From positions 1-64,000 of the forward strand of contig NW_027479756.1 in NCBI RefSeq assembly GCF_051014685.1: DNA of 64,000 nt. The letters are read 5' to 3'. This document shows, in pieces, positions 10,254-23,641 of this stretch. Position numbers and translations under genes: made by a program. Position 1 is the first letter of the stretch. Every line of letters starts with the position of its first letter. Below the pieces are notes generated by a model. It ran no database searches and was not told the origin of the DNA. It saw only the letters and a program-made list of their open reading frames with translations. This DNA comes from Ptiloglossa arizonensis (lineage: Eukaryota > Arthropoda > Insecta > Hymenoptera > Colletidae).

Positions 10254-10873
10254 CTTAACCAGAATGGCCCAGGGAAAAAATACGCATACCGTTGTAATCG
10301 GGCGAGTTTCTGCTTTCAGACGCAACAGGAATTTTTGGGTTAGGTCAATCCGTTCGCGAGATATGGGTGTTTGAAGCCAAAAAATGGTTGAGGAGGCAAA
10401 AAATTTTTCGCAATTCTGCTGCTCCAAACGCTTAACCAGAATGGTCTAGGGAAAAAATACACATACCGTTGTAATCGGGCGAGTTTCTACTTTCAGATGC
10501 AATAGGAATTTTTGGGTTAGGTCAATCCGTTCGCGAGATATGGGAGTTTGAAGCCAAGAAATGGTTGAGAAGGCAAAAAATTTTTCGCATTTCTGCTGCT
10601 TCAAACGCTTAACCAGAATGGCCTAGGGAAAAAATACACATACCGTTGTAATCGGGCGAGTTTCTACTTTCAGATGCAATAGGAATTTTTGGGTTAGGTC
10701 AATCCGTTCGCGAGATATGGGAGTTTGAAGCCAAGAAATGTTAGAGAAGGCAAAAAATTGTTCACAATTCTGCTGCTCCAAACGCTTAACCAGAATGGCC
10801 TAGGGAAAAAATACACATACCGTTGTAATCGGGCGAGGTTCTACTTTCAGACGCAGAAGGAATTTTTGGGTTT
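10254..10873. repeat. Mixed monomers before the 22-monomer unit
   Basis: About 3.5 monomers linking the local triplication to the 3893-bp duplication. It includes the GTTAGAGAAGGCAAAAAATTG variant near 10740 that is also seen near 3482 and 12687. No gene or foreign sequence is present. Confidence 0.65.
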
Positions 10874-13800
10874 GGTCAATCCGTTCGCGAGATATGGGAC
10901 TTTGAAGCTAAGAAATGGTCGACAAGACAACAAATTTTTCGCACTACTGCTGCTCCAATCGCTTAACCAGAATGCCCTAGGGAAAAAATACGCACACCCT
11001 TGTAATCGGGCGAGTTTCTACTTTCAGACGCAGAAGGAATTTTTGGGTTTGGTCAATCCGTTCGCGAGATATGGGACTTTGAATCTAAGAAATGGTTGAG
11101 AAGACAACAAATTTTTCACAATTCTGCTGATCCAAACGCTTAACCAGAATGGCCTAGGGAAAAAATACACATACCGCTGTAGTCGGGCGAGTGTCTACTT
11201 TCAGATGCAATAGGAATTTTTGGGTTAAGTCAATCCGTTCGCGAGATATGGGTGTTTGAAGCCAAAAAATGGTTGAGGAGGCAAAAAATTTTTCGCAATT
11301 CTGCTGCTCCAAACGCTTAACCAGAATGGTCTAGGGAAAAAATACACATACCGTTGTAATCGGGCGAGTTCCTACATTCAGACGCAACAGGAATTTTTGG
11401 GTTAGGACAATCCGTTCGCGAGATATGGGAGTTTGAAGCCAAGAAATGGTTGAGAAGGCAAAAAATTTTTCGCAGTTCTGCTGCTCCAAACGCTTAAACA
11501 GAACGGCTTAGGGAAAAAATACGCATACCGTTGTAATCGGGCGAGTTTCTACTTTCAGATGCAATCGGAATTTTTGGGTTATGTCAATCCGTTCGCGAGA
11601 TGTGGGACTTTGAAGCCAAGAAATGGTTGAGAAGGCAAAAAATTTTTCGCAATTCTGCTGCTCCAAACGCTTAACCAGAATGGTCTAGGGAAAAAATACA
11701 CATACCGTTGTAATCGGGAGAGTTTCTACTTTCACAAGCAACAGGAATTTTTGGGTTTGGTCAATCCGTTCGCGAGATATGGGAGTTTGAAGCCAAGAAA
11801 TGGTTGAGAAGGCATAAAATTTTTCGCAATTCTGCTGATCCAAACGCTTAACCAGAATGGCCTAGGGAAAAAATACGCACACCCTTGTAATCGGGCGAGT
11901 TTCTACTTTCAGACGCAGAAGGAATTTTTGGGTTTGGTCAATCCGTTCGCGAGATATGGGACTTTGAATCTAAGAAATGGTTGAGAAGACAACAAATTTT
12001 TCGCAATTCTGCTGCTCCAAACGCTTAACCAGAATGGCCTAGGGAAAAAATACAGATACCGTTGTAATCGGGCGAGTTTCTACTTTCAGATACAATAGGA
12101 ATTTTTGGGTCTGGTCAATCCGTTCGCGAGATATGGGACTTTGAAGCTAAGAAATGGTTGACAAGACAACAAATTTTTCGCACTTCTGCTGCTCCAATCG
12201 CTTAACCAGAATGGCCTAGGGGAAAAATACACATACCGTTGTAACCGGGTTAGTTTCTACTTTCAGATGCAATAGGACTTTTTGGGTTGGGTCAATCCGT
12301 TCGCGAGATATGGGAGTTTGAAGCCAAGAAATGGTTGAGAAGGCAAAAAATTTTTCGCAATTCTGCTGCTCCAAACGCTTAAACAGAATGGCCTAGGGAA
12401 AAAATGCGCATACCGTTGTAATCGGGCGAGCTTCTACTTTCAGATGCAATAGGAATTTTTGGGTTAGGTCAATCCGTTCGCGAGATATGGGAGTTTGAAG
12501 CCAAGAAATATTTGAGAAGGCATAAAATTTTTCGCAATTCTGCTGATCCAAACGCTTAACCAGAATGGCCTAGGGAAAAAATACACATACCGCTGTAGTC
12601 GGGCGAGTGTCTACTTTCAGATGCAATAGGAATTTTTGGGTTAGGTCAATCCGTTCGCGAGATATGGGAGTTTGAAGCCAAGAAATGTTAGAGAAGGCAA
12701 AAAATTGTTCACAATTCTGCTGCTCCAAACGCTTAACCAGAATGGCCTAGGGAAAAAATAAACATACCGTTGTAATCGGGCGAGGTTCTACTTTCAGATG
12801 CAATAGGAATTTTTGGGTTAGGTCAATCCGTTCGCGAGATATGGGAGTTTGAAGCCAAGAAATGGTTGAGAAGGCAAAAATTTTTTCGCATTTCTGCTGC
12901 TCCAAACGCTTAACCAGAATGGGGTAGGGAAAAAATACACATACCGTTGTAATCGGGAGAGGTTCTACTTTGACAAGCAACAGGAATTTTTGGGTTTGGT
13001 CAATCCGTTCGCGAGATATGGGAGTTTGAAGCCAAGAAATGGTTGGGAAGGCATAAAATTTTTCGCAATTCTGCTGATCCAAACGCTTAACCAGAATGGC
13101 CTAGGGAAAAAATACACATACCGTTGTAACCGGGCGAGTTTCTACTTTCAGATGCAATAGGAATTTTTGGGTTGGGTCAATCCGTTCGCGAGATATGGGA
13201 GTTTGAAGCCAAGAAATGGTTGAGAAGGCAAAAAATTTTTCGCAATTCTGCTGCTCCAAACGCTTAAACAGAATGGCCTAGGGAAAAAATACACATACCG
13301 TTGTAATCGGGCGAGTTTCTACTTTCAGATGCAATAGGAATTTTTGGGTTAGGTCAATCCGTTCGCGAGATATGGGAGTTTGAAGCCAAGAAATGGTAGA
13401 GAAGGCAAAAAATTTTTCGCAATTCTGCTGCTCCAAACGCTTAACCAGAATGGCCTAGGGGGAAAATACACATACCGTTGTAATCGGACGAGGTTCTACT
13501 TTCAGATGCAATAGGAATTTTTGGGTTAGGTCAATCCGTTCGCGAGATATGGGAGTTTGAAGCTAAGAAATGGTTGAGAAGACAACAAACTTTACGCAAT
13601 TCTGCTGCTTCAAACGCTTAACCAGAATGGGCAAGGGAAAAAATACACATACCGTTGTAATCGGGAGAGTTTCTACTTTCACAAGCAACAGGAATTTTTG
13701 GGTTTGGTCAATTCGTTCGCGAGATATCGGAGTTTGAAGCCAAGAAATGGTTGAGAAGGCATAAAATTTTTCGCAATTCTGCTGATCCAAACGCTTAACC

Positions 13801-14766
13801 AGAATGGCCTAGGGAGAAAATACACATACCGTTGTAATCGGGCGAGTTTCTACTTTCAGATGCAATAGGAATTTTGGGTTTGGTCAATCCGTTCGCGAGA
13901 TATGGGACTTTGAAGCCAAGAAATGGTTGAGAAGGCAAAAAATTTTTCGCAATTCTGCTGCTCCAAAAGCTTAACCAGAGTGGTCTAGGGAGAAAATACA
14001 CATACCGTTGTAATCGGGCGAGTTTCTACTTTCAGACGCAGAAGGAATTTTTGGGTTTAGTCAATCCGTTCGCGAGATATGGGACTTTGAATCTAAGAAA
14101 TGGTTGAGAAGACAACAAATTTTTCGCAATTCTTCTGCTCCAAACGCTTAACCAGAATGGGCTAGGGAAAAAATTCACATACCGTTGTAATTGGGCGAGT
14201 TTCTACTTTCAGACGCAACAGGAATTTTTGGGTTAGGACAATCCGTTCGCGGGATATGGGAGTTTGAAGCCAAGAAATGGTTGTGAAGACAACAAATTTT
14301 TCGCAATTCTGCTGCTCCAATCGCTTAACCAGAATGCCCTAGGGGAAAAATACACATACCGTTGTAATCGGGCGAGTTTCTACTTTCAGATGCAATAGGA
14401 ATTTTTGGGTTAGGTCAATCCGTTCGCGAGATATGGGAGGTTGAAGCCAAGAAATGGTTGAGGAGGCAAAAAATTTTTCGCAATTCTGCTGCTCCAAACG
14501 CTTAACCAGAATGGCCCAGGGAAAAAAGACGCATACCGTTGTAACCGGCCGAGTTTCTACTTTCAGACACAACAGGAATTTTTGGGTTAAGTCACTCCGT
14601 TCGCGAGATATGGGAGTTTGAAGCCAAGAAATGGTTGAGAAGGCATAAAATTTTTCGCAATTCTGCTGCTCCAAACGCTTAACCAGAATGGCCTAGGGAA
14701 AAAATACACATACCGTTGTAATCGGGCGAGTTTCTACTTTCAGACGCAACAGGAATTTTTGGGTTA
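10874..14766. repeat. 22-monomer higher-order repeat, copy 1
   Basis: A 3893-bp unit (22 x 177 minus 1), directly followed by a second copy at 14767-18659. The offset stays exactly 3893 across the whole unit, as checked with markers at 10941/14834, 12747/16640, 13563/17456, 13967/17860 (HindIII site AAGCTT) and 14339/18232. Reading both copies I found five substitutions: 10920/14813 C/T, 11309/15202 C/G, 12431/16324 C/G, 12806/16699 G/C and 13808/17701 C/T. The breakpoints lie inside a monomer and cannot be fixed closer than about 20-50 bp. Confidence 0.9.
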
Positions 14767-17700
14767 GGTCAATCCGTTCGCGAGATATGGGACTTTGAAG
14801 CTAAGAAATGGTTGACAAGACAACAAATTTTTCGCACTACTGCTGCTCCAATCGCTTAACCAGAATGCCCTAGGGAAAAAATACGCACACCCTTGTAATC
14901 GGGCGAGTTTCTACTTTCAGACGCAGAAGGAATTTTTGGGTTTGGTCAATCCGTTCGCGAGATATGGGACTTTGAATCTAAGAAATGGTTGAGAAGACAA
15001 CAAATTTTTCACAATTCTGCTGATCCAAACGCTTAACCAGAATGGCCTAGGGAAAAAATACACATACCGCTGTAGTCGGGCGAGTGTCTACTTTCAGATG
15101 CAATAGGAATTTTTGGGTTAAGTCAATCCGTTCGCGAGATATGGGTGTTTGAAGCCAAAAAATGGTTGAGGAGGCAAAAAATTTTTCGCAATTCTGCTGC
15201 TGCAAACGCTTAACCAGAATGGTCTAGGGAAAAAATACACATACCGTTGTAATCGGGCGAGTTCCTACATTCAGACGCAACAGGAATTTTTGGGTTAGGA
15301 CAATCCGTTCGCGAGATATGGGAGTTTGAAGCCAAGAAATGGTTGAGAAGGCAAAAAATTTTTCGCAGTTCTGCTGCTCCAAACGCTTAAACAGAACGGC
15401 TTAGGGAAAAAATACGCATACCGTTGTAATCGGGCGAGTTTCTACTTTCAGATGCAATCGGAATTTTTGGGTTATGTCAATCCGTTCGCGAGATGTGGGA
15501 CTTTGAAGCCAAGAAATGGTTGAGAAGGCAAAAAATTTTTCGCAATTCTGCTGCTCCAAACGCTTAACCAGAATGGTCTAGGGAAAAAATACACATACCG
15601 TTGTAATCGGGAGAGTTTCTACTTTCACAAGCAACAGGAATTTTTGGGTTTGGTCAATCCGTTCGCGAGATATGGGAGTTTGAAGCCAAGAAATGGTTGA
15701 GAAGGCATAAAATTTTTCGCAATTCTGCTGATCCAAACGCTTAACCAGAATGGCCTAGGGAAAAAATACGCACACCCTTGTAATCGGGCGAGTTTCTACT
15801 TTCAGACGCAGAAGGAATTTTTGGGTTTGGTCAATCCGTTCGCGAGATATGGGACTTTGAATCTAAGAAATGGTTGAGAAGACAACAAATTTTTCGCAAT
15901 TCTGCTGCTCCAAACGCTTAACCAGAATGGCCTAGGGAAAAAATACAGATACCGTTGTAATCGGGCGAGTTTCTACTTTCAGATACAATAGGAATTTTTG
16001 GGTCTGGTCAATCCGTTCGCGAGATATGGGACTTTGAAGCTAAGAAATGGTTGACAAGACAACAAATTTTTCGCACTTCTGCTGCTCCAATCGCTTAACC
16101 AGAATGGCCTAGGGGAAAAATACACATACCGTTGTAACCGGGTTAGTTTCTACTTTCAGATGCAATAGGACTTTTTGGGTTGGGTCAATCCGTTCGCGAG
16201 ATATGGGAGTTTGAAGCCAAGAAATGGTTGAGAAGGCAAAAAATTTTTCGCAATTCTGCTGCTCCAAACGCTTAAACAGAATGGCCTAGGGAAAAAATGC
16301 GCATACCGTTGTAATCGGGCGAGGTTCTACTTTCAGATGCAATAGGAATTTTTGGGTTAGGTCAATCCGTTCGCGAGATATGGGAGTTTGAAGCCAAGAA
16401 ATATTTGAGAAGGCATAAAATTTTTCGCAATTCTGCTGATCCAAACGCTTAACCAGAATGGCCTAGGGAAAAAATACACATACCGCTGTAGTCGGGCGAG
16501 TGTCTACTTTCAGATGCAATAGGAATTTTTGGGTTAGGTCAATCCGTTCGCGAGATATGGGAGTTTGAAGCCAAGAAATGTTAGAGAAGGCAAAAAATTG
16601 TTCACAATTCTGCTGCTCCAAACGCTTAACCAGAATGGCCTAGGGAAAAAATAAACATACCGTTGTAATCGGGCGAGGTTCTACTTTCAGATGCAATACG
16701 AATTTTTGGGTTAGGTCAATCCGTTCGCGAGATATGGGAGTTTGAAGCCAAGAAATGGTTGAGAAGGCAAAAATTTTTTCGCATTTCTGCTGCTCCAAAC
16801 GCTTAACCAGAATGGGGTAGGGAAAAAATACACATACCGTTGTAATCGGGAGAGGTTCTACTTTGACAAGCAACAGGAATTTTTGGGTTTGGTCAATCCG
16901 TTCGCGAGATATGGGAGTTTGAAGCCAAGAAATGGTTGGGAAGGCATAAAATTTTTCGCAATTCTGCTGATCCAAACGCTTAACCAGAATGGCCTAGGGA
17001 AAAAATACACATACCGTTGTAACCGGGCGAGTTTCTACTTTCAGATGCAATAGGAATTTTTGGGTTGGGTCAATCCGTTCGCGAGATATGGGAGTTTGAA
17101 GCCAAGAAATGGTTGAGAAGGCAAAAAATTTTTCGCAATTCTGCTGCTCCAAACGCTTAAACAGAATGGCCTAGGGAAAAAATACACATACCGTTGTAAT
17201 CGGGCGAGTTTCTACTTTCAGATGCAATAGGAATTTTTGGGTTAGGTCAATCCGTTCGCGAGATATGGGAGTTTGAAGCCAAGAAATGGTAGAGAAGGCA
17301 AAAAATTTTTCGCAATTCTGCTGCTCCAAACGCTTAACCAGAATGGCCTAGGGGGAAAATACACATACCGTTGTAATCGGACGAGGTTCTACTTTCAGAT
17401 GCAATAGGAATTTTTGGGTTAGGTCAATCCGTTCGCGAGATATGGGAGTTTGAAGCTAAGAAATGGTTGAGAAGACAACAAACTTTACGCAATTCTGCTG
17501 CTTCAAACGCTTAACCAGAATGGGCAAGGGAAAAAATACACATACCGTTGTAATCGGGAGAGTTTCTACTTTCACAAGCAACAGGAATTTTTGGGTTTGG
17601 TCAATTCGTTCGCGAGATATCGGAGTTTGAAGCCAAGAAATGGTTGAGAAGGCATAAAATTTTTCGCAATTCTGCTGATCCAAACGCTTAACCAGAATGG

Positions 17701-18659
17701 TCTAGGGAGAAAATACACATACCGTTGTAATCGGGCGAGTTTCTACTTTCAGATGCAATAGGAATTTTGGGTTTGGTCAATCCGTTCGCGAGATATGGGA
17801 CTTTGAAGCCAAGAAATGGTTGAGAAGGCAAAAAATTTTTCGCAATTCTGCTGCTCCAAAAGCTTAACCAGAGTGGTCTAGGGAGAAAATACACATACCG
17901 TTGTAATCGGGCGAGTTTCTACTTTCAGACGCAGAAGGAATTTTTGGGTTTAGTCAATCCGTTCGCGAGATATGGGACTTTGAATCTAAGAAATGGTTGA
18001 GAAGACAACAAATTTTTCGCAATTCTTCTGCTCCAAACGCTTAACCAGAATGGGCTAGGGAAAAAATTCACATACCGTTGTAATTGGGCGAGTTTCTACT
18101 TTCAGACGCAACAGGAATTTTTGGGTTAGGACAATCCGTTCGCGGGATATGGGAGTTTGAAGCCAAGAAATGGTTGTGAAGACAACAAATTTTTCGCAAT
18201 TCTGCTGCTCCAATCGCTTAACCAGAATGCCCTAGGGGAAAAATACACATACCGTTGTAATCGGGCGAGTTTCTACTTTCAGATGCAATAGGAATTTTTG
18301 GGTTAGGTCAATCCGTTCGCGAGATATGGGAGGTTGAAGCCAAGAAATGGTTGAGGAGGCAAAAAATTTTTCGCAATTCTGCTGCTCCAAACGCTTAACC
18401 AGAATGGCCCAGGGAAAAAAGACGCATACCGTTGTAACCGGCCGAGTTTCTACTTTCAGACACAACAGGAATTTTTGGGTTAAGTCACTCCGTTCGCGAG
18501 ATATGGGAGTTTGAAGCCAAGAAATGGTTGAGAAGGCATAAAATTTTTCGCAATTCTGCTGCTCCAAACGCTTAACCAGAATGGCCTAGGGAAAAAATAC
18601 ACATACCGTTGTAATCGGGCGAGTTTCTACTTTCAGACGCAACAGGAATTTTTGGGTTA
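14767..18659. repeat. 22-monomer higher-order repeat, copy 2
   Basis: Tandem partner of 10874-14766 with only about five differences seen over 3893 bp, so the duplication is very recent relative to divergence among monomers. The change at 16699 (ATACGAAT) is private to this copy. Similarity to the start of copy 1 continues to about 18686, where GGGAG replaces GGGAC, as expected for an unequal-exchange product. Confidence 0.9.
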
Positions 18660-18695
18660 GGTCAATCCGTTCGCGAGATATGGGAGTTTGAAGCC

Positions 18696-19286
18696 AAGAA
18701 ATGGTTGAGAAGGCAAAAAATTTTTCGCAATTCTGCTGCTCCAAAAGCTTAACCAGAATGGTCCAGGGAGAAAATACACATACCGTTGTAATCGGGCGAG
18801 TTTCTACTTTCAGATGCAATAGGAATTTTGGGTTTGGTCAATCCGTTCGCGAGATATGGGACTTTGAAGCCAAGAAATGGTTGAGAAGGCAAAAAATTTT
18901 TCGCAATTCTGCTGCTCCAAAAGCTTAACCAGAATGGTCTAGGGAGAAAATACACATACCGTTGTAATCGGGCGAGTTTCTACTTTCAGATGCAATAGGA
19001 ATTTTGGGTTTGGTCAATCCGTTCGCGAGATATGGGACTTTGAAGGTAAGAAATGTTTGTGAAGACATTAAATTTTTCGCACTTCTGCTGCTCCAATCGC
19101 TTAACCAGAATGCCCTAGGGGAAAAATACGCATACCGTTGTAATCGGGCGAGTTTCTACTTTCAGACGCAGCAGGAATTTTGGGTTTGGTCAATCCGTTC
19201 GCGAGATATGGGAGTTTGAAGCCAAGAAATGGTTGAGAAGGCAAAAAATTTTTCGCAATTCTGCTGCTCCAAACGCTTAACCAGAA
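18696..19286. repeat. Module L, partial (5' part only)
   Basis: Matches the first about 590 bp of the L module seen whole at 21348-23475. It has the two diagnostic HindIII sites AAGCTT at 18745 and 18921, the GGAGAAAATACAC variant and the GTTTGTGAAGACATTAAAT marker near 19055. It diverges where the following monomer starts GGCCCAGGG rather than GCCCTAGGG. Confidence 0.85.
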
Positions 19287-21347
19287 TGGCCCAGGGAAAA
19301 AATACACATACCGTTGTAATCGGGCGAGTTTCTACTTTCAGACGCAGCAGGAATTTTTGGGTTTGGTCAACCCGTTCGCGAGATATGGGACTTTGAAGCT
19401 AAGAAATGGTTGAGAAGACAACAAATTTTTCGCAATTCTGCTGCTCCAAACTCTTAACCAGAATGCCCTAGGGAAAAAATACACATACCGTTGTAATTGA
19501 GCGAGTTTCTACTTTCAGTTACAATAGGAATTTTTGGGTTCGGTCAATCCGTTCGCGAGATATGGGACTTTGAAGCTAAGAAATGGTTGAGAAGACAACA
19601 AATTTTTCGCAATTCTGCGGCTCCAAACGCTTAACCAGAATGGCCTAGGGAAAAAATACGCACACCCTTGTAATCGGGCGTGTTTCTACTTTCAGACGCA
19701 ACAGGAATTTTTGGGTTAGGACAATCCGTTCGCGAGATATGGGAGTTTGAAGCCAAGAAATGGTTGTGAAGACAACAAATTTTTCGCACTTCTGCTGCTC
19801 CAATCGCTTAACCAGAATGCCCTAGGGGAAAAATACACATACCCTTGTAATCGGGCGAGTTTCTACTTTCAGATGCAATAGGAATTTTTGGGTTAGGTCA
19901 ATCCGTTCGCGAGATATGAGAGTTTGAAGCCAAGAAATGGTTGAGAAGGCATAAAATTTTTCGCAATTCTGCTGCTCCAAACGCTTAACCAGAATGGCCT
20001 GGGGAAAAAATACGCATACCGTTGTAATCGGGCGAGTTTCTACTTTCAGACGCAACAGGAATTTTTGGGTTAGGTCAATCCGTTCGCGAGATATGGGAGT
20101 TTGAAGCCAAGAAATGGTTGAGAAGGCAAAAAATTTTTCGCAATTCTGCTGCTCCAAACGCTTAACCAGAATGCCTTAGGGAAAAAATACACATACCGTT
20201 GTAATCGAGCGAGTTTCTACTTTCAGTTACAATAGGAATTTTTGGGTTCGGTCAATCCGTTCGCGAGATATGGGACTTTGAAGCTAAGAAATGGTTGACA
20301 AGACAACAAATTTTTCGCACTTCTGCTGCTCCAATCGCTTAACCAGAATGCCCTAGGGGAAAAATACGCATACCCTTGTAATCGGGCGAGTTTCTACTTT
20401 CAGACGCAGCAGGAATTTTTGGGTTTGGTCAATCCGTTCGCGAGATATGGGACTTTGAACCTAAGAAATGGTTGAGAAGGCAAAAAATTTTTCGCAATTC
20501 TGCTGCTTCAAACGCTTAACCAGAATGGCCTAGGGAAAAAATACGAATACCGTTGTAATCGGGCGAGTTTCTACTTTCAGATGCAATAGGAATTTTTGGG
20601 TTAGGTCAATCCGTTCGCGAGAAATGGGAGTTTGAAGCCAAGAAATGGTTGAGGAGGCAAAAAATTTTTTGCAATTCTGCTGCTCCAAACGCTTAACCAG
20701 AATGGCCCAGGGAAAAAAGACGCATACCGTTGTAACCGGGCGGGTTTCTACTTTCAGACACAACAGGAATTTTTGGGTTAAGTCACTCCGTTCGCGAGAT
20801 ATGGGAGTTTGAAGCCAAGAAATGGTTGAGAAGGCATAAAATTTTTCGCAATTCTGCTGCTCCAAACGCTTAACCAGAATGGCCTAGGGAAAAAATACAT
20901 ATACCGTTGTAATCGGGCGAGTTTCTACTTTCAGACGCAACAGGAATTTTTGGGTTAGGTCAATCCGTTCGCGAGATATGGGAGTTTGAAGCCAAGAAAT
21001 CGTTGAGAAGCCATAAAATTTTTCGCAATTCTGCTGCTCCAAACGCTTAACCAGAATGCCCTAGGGAAAAAATACACATACCGTTGTAATCGAGCGAGTT
21101 TCTACTTTCAGTTACAATAGGAATTTTTGGGTTCGGTCAATCCGTTCGCGAGATATGGGACTTTGAAGCTAAGAAATGGTTGACAAGACAACAAATTTTT
21201 CGCACTTCTGCTGCTCCAATCGCTTAACAAGAATGGCCTAGGGAAAAAATACGCACACTCTTGTAATCGGGCGATTTTCTACTTTCAGACGCAGAAGGAA
21301 TTTTTGGGTTTTGTCAATCCGTTCGCGAGATATGGGACTTTGAATCT
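19287..21347. repeat. Module N, copy 1 (lacks one monomer)
   Basis: Recurs at 38895-41132 and in part at 43310-44610 and 28301-28942. Markers are AACTCTTAACC at 19449, GCGGCTCC near 19617, GGGCGTGTTTC near 19676, GGCCTGGGG near 19996, a GAGAAATGGG variant near 20618 and AACAAGAATGG near 21227. From about 19700 to 21347 the offset to the second copy is 19785 bp, but at the left it is 19608 bp. The second copy therefore has exactly one extra monomer near 39330-39500 (with GAAGAGAAC and ATTCTTCTGC). Confidence 0.86.
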
Positions 21348-23475
21348 AAGAAATGGTTGAGAAGGCAAAAAATTTTTCGCAATTCTGCTGCTCCAAAAGC
21401 TTAACCAGAATGGTCCAGGGAGAAAATACACATACCGTTGTAATCGGGCGAGTTTCTACTTTCAGATGCAATAGGAATTTTGGGTTTGGTCAATCCGTTC
21501 GCGAGATATGGGACTTTGAAGCCAAGAAATGGTTGAGAAGGCAAAAAATTTTTCGCAATTCTGCTGCTCCAAAAGCTTAACCAGAATGGTCTAAGGAGAA
21601 AATACACATACCGTTGTAATCGGGCGAGTTTCTACTTTCAGATGCAATAGGAATTTTGGGTTTGGTCAATCCGTTCGCGAGATATGGGACTTTGAAGGTA
21701 AGAAATGTTTGTGAAGACATTAAATTTTTCGCACTTCTGCTGCTCCAATCGCTTAACCAGAATGCCCTAGGGGAAAAATACGCATACCGTTGTAATCGGG
21801 CGAGTTTCTACTTTCAGACGCAGCAGGAATTTTGGGTTTGGTCAATCCGTTCGCGAGATATGGGAGTTTGAAGCCAAGAAATGGTTGAGAAGGCAAAAAA
21901 TTTTTCGCAATTCTGCTGCTCCAAACGCTTAACCAGAATGCCCTAGGGAAAAAATACACATACCGTTGTAATCGAGCGAGTTTCTACTTTCAGTTATAAT
22001 AGGAATTTTTGGGTTCGGTCAATCCGTTCGCGAGATATGGGAGTTTGAAGCCAAGAAATGGTTGAAGAGGCAAAAAATTTTTCGCAGTTCTGCTGCTCCA
22101 AACGCTTAAACAGAATGGCCTAGGGAAAAAATACGCATACCGTTGTAATCGGGCGAGTTTCTACTTTCAGATGCAATAGGAATTTTTGGGTCTGGTCAAT
22201 CCGTTCGCGAGATATGGGACTTTGAAGCTAAGAAATGGTTGACAAGACATCAAATTTTTCGCAATTCTGCTGCTCCAAACGCTTAACCAGAATGGCCTAG
22301 GGAAAAAATTCACATACCGTTGTAATTGGGCGAGTTTCTACTTTCAGACGCAGCAGGAATTTTGGGTTTGGTCAATCCGTTCGCGAGATATGGGAGTTTG
22401 AAGCCAAGAAATGGTTGAGAAGGCAAAAAATTTTTCGCAGTTCTGCTGCTCCAAACGCTTAAACAGAATGGCCTAGGGAAAAAATACACATACCGTTGTA
22501 ATCGGGCGAGTTTCTACTTTCAGATGCAATAGGAATTTTTGGGTTCGGTCAATCCGTTCGCGAGATATGGGACTTTGAAGCTAAGAAATGGTTGACAAGA
22601 CAACAAATTTTTCGCACTTCTGCTGCTCCAATCGCTTAACCAGAATGCCCTAGGGGAAAAATACGCATACCCTTGTAATCGGGCGAGTTTCTACTTTCAG
22701 ACGCAGCAGGAATTTTGGGTTTGGTCAATCCGTTCGCGAGATATGGGACTTTGAAGCTAAGAAATGGTTGAGGAGACAACAAATTTTTCGCAATTCTGCT
22801 GCTCCAAACGCTTAACCAGAATGGGGTAGGGAAAAAATACACATACCGTTGTAATCGGGCGAGTTTCTACTTTCAGATGCAATAGGAATTTTTGGGTTAG
22901 GTCAATCCGTTCGCGAGATATGGGAGTTTGAAGCCAAGAAATGGTTGAGAAGGCAAAAAATTTTTCGCAATTCTGCTGCTTCAAACGCTTAACCAGAATG
23001 GCCTAGGGAAAAAATACACATACCGTTGTAATCGGGCGAGTTTCTACTTTCAGTTACAATAGGAATTTTTGGGTCTGGACAATCCGTTCGCGAGATATGG
23101 GACCTTGAAGCTAAGTAATGGTTGACAAGACAACAAATTTTTCGCAATTCTGCTGCTCCAAACGCTTAACCAGAATGGCCTAGGGGAAAAATACGCACAC
23201 CCTTGTAATCGGGCGAGTTTCTTCTTTCAGACGCAGCAGGAATTTTGGGTTTGGTCAATCCGTTCGCGAGATATGGGAGTTTGAAGCCAAGAAATGGTTG
23301 AGAAGGCAAAAAATTTTTCGCAATTCTGCTGCTTCAAACGCTTAACCAGAATGGCCTAGGGAAAAAATACGCATACCGTTGTAATCGGGCGAGTTTCTAC
23401 TTTCAGATGCAATCGGAATTTTTGGGTTATGTCAATCCGTTCGCGAGATATGGGAGTTTGAAGCCAAGAAATGGT
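21348..23475. repeat. Module L, full copy
   Basis: About 12 monomers (2.13 kb). It opens with two monomers bearing HindIII sites about 177 bp apart (CCAAAAGCTTAACC). A GACATTAAAT monomer follows, then a GTTATAATAG decamer (near 21994), a GACATCAAAT monomer, a GGGGTAGGG monomer (22822) and a GGGACCTTGAAGC monomer (23098). The same order recurs at 28943-31070, 36539-38835 and 41133-43260, and in truncated form elsewhere. Most monomers here carry the one-base-shorter GGAATTTTGGG run, so L spacing falls below multiples of 177. Confidence 0.88.
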
Positions 23476-23641
23476 TGACAAGACATCAAATTTTTCGCAA
23501 TTCTGCTGCTCCAAACGCTTAACCAGAATGGCCTAGGGAAAAAATTCACATACCGTTGTAATTGGGCGAGTTTCTACTTTCAGATGCAATAGGAATTTTG
23601 GGTTTGGTCAATCCGTTCGCGAGATATGGGACTTTGAAGCC
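23476..23641. repeat. Linker monomer between two L modules
   Basis: About one monomer (GACAAGACATC, then AAAAAATTCACATACC) that joins the end of one L module to the start of the next. The same linker sits at 31071-31236 and near 27361-27469. Confidence 0.7.

Noticed and set aside
10725..11099. Plus-strand open frame of 124 codons
   Set aside because: It is another in-phase reading of satellite monomers, overlapping minus-strand open frames of the same origin. No domain or non-repetitive sequence is present.
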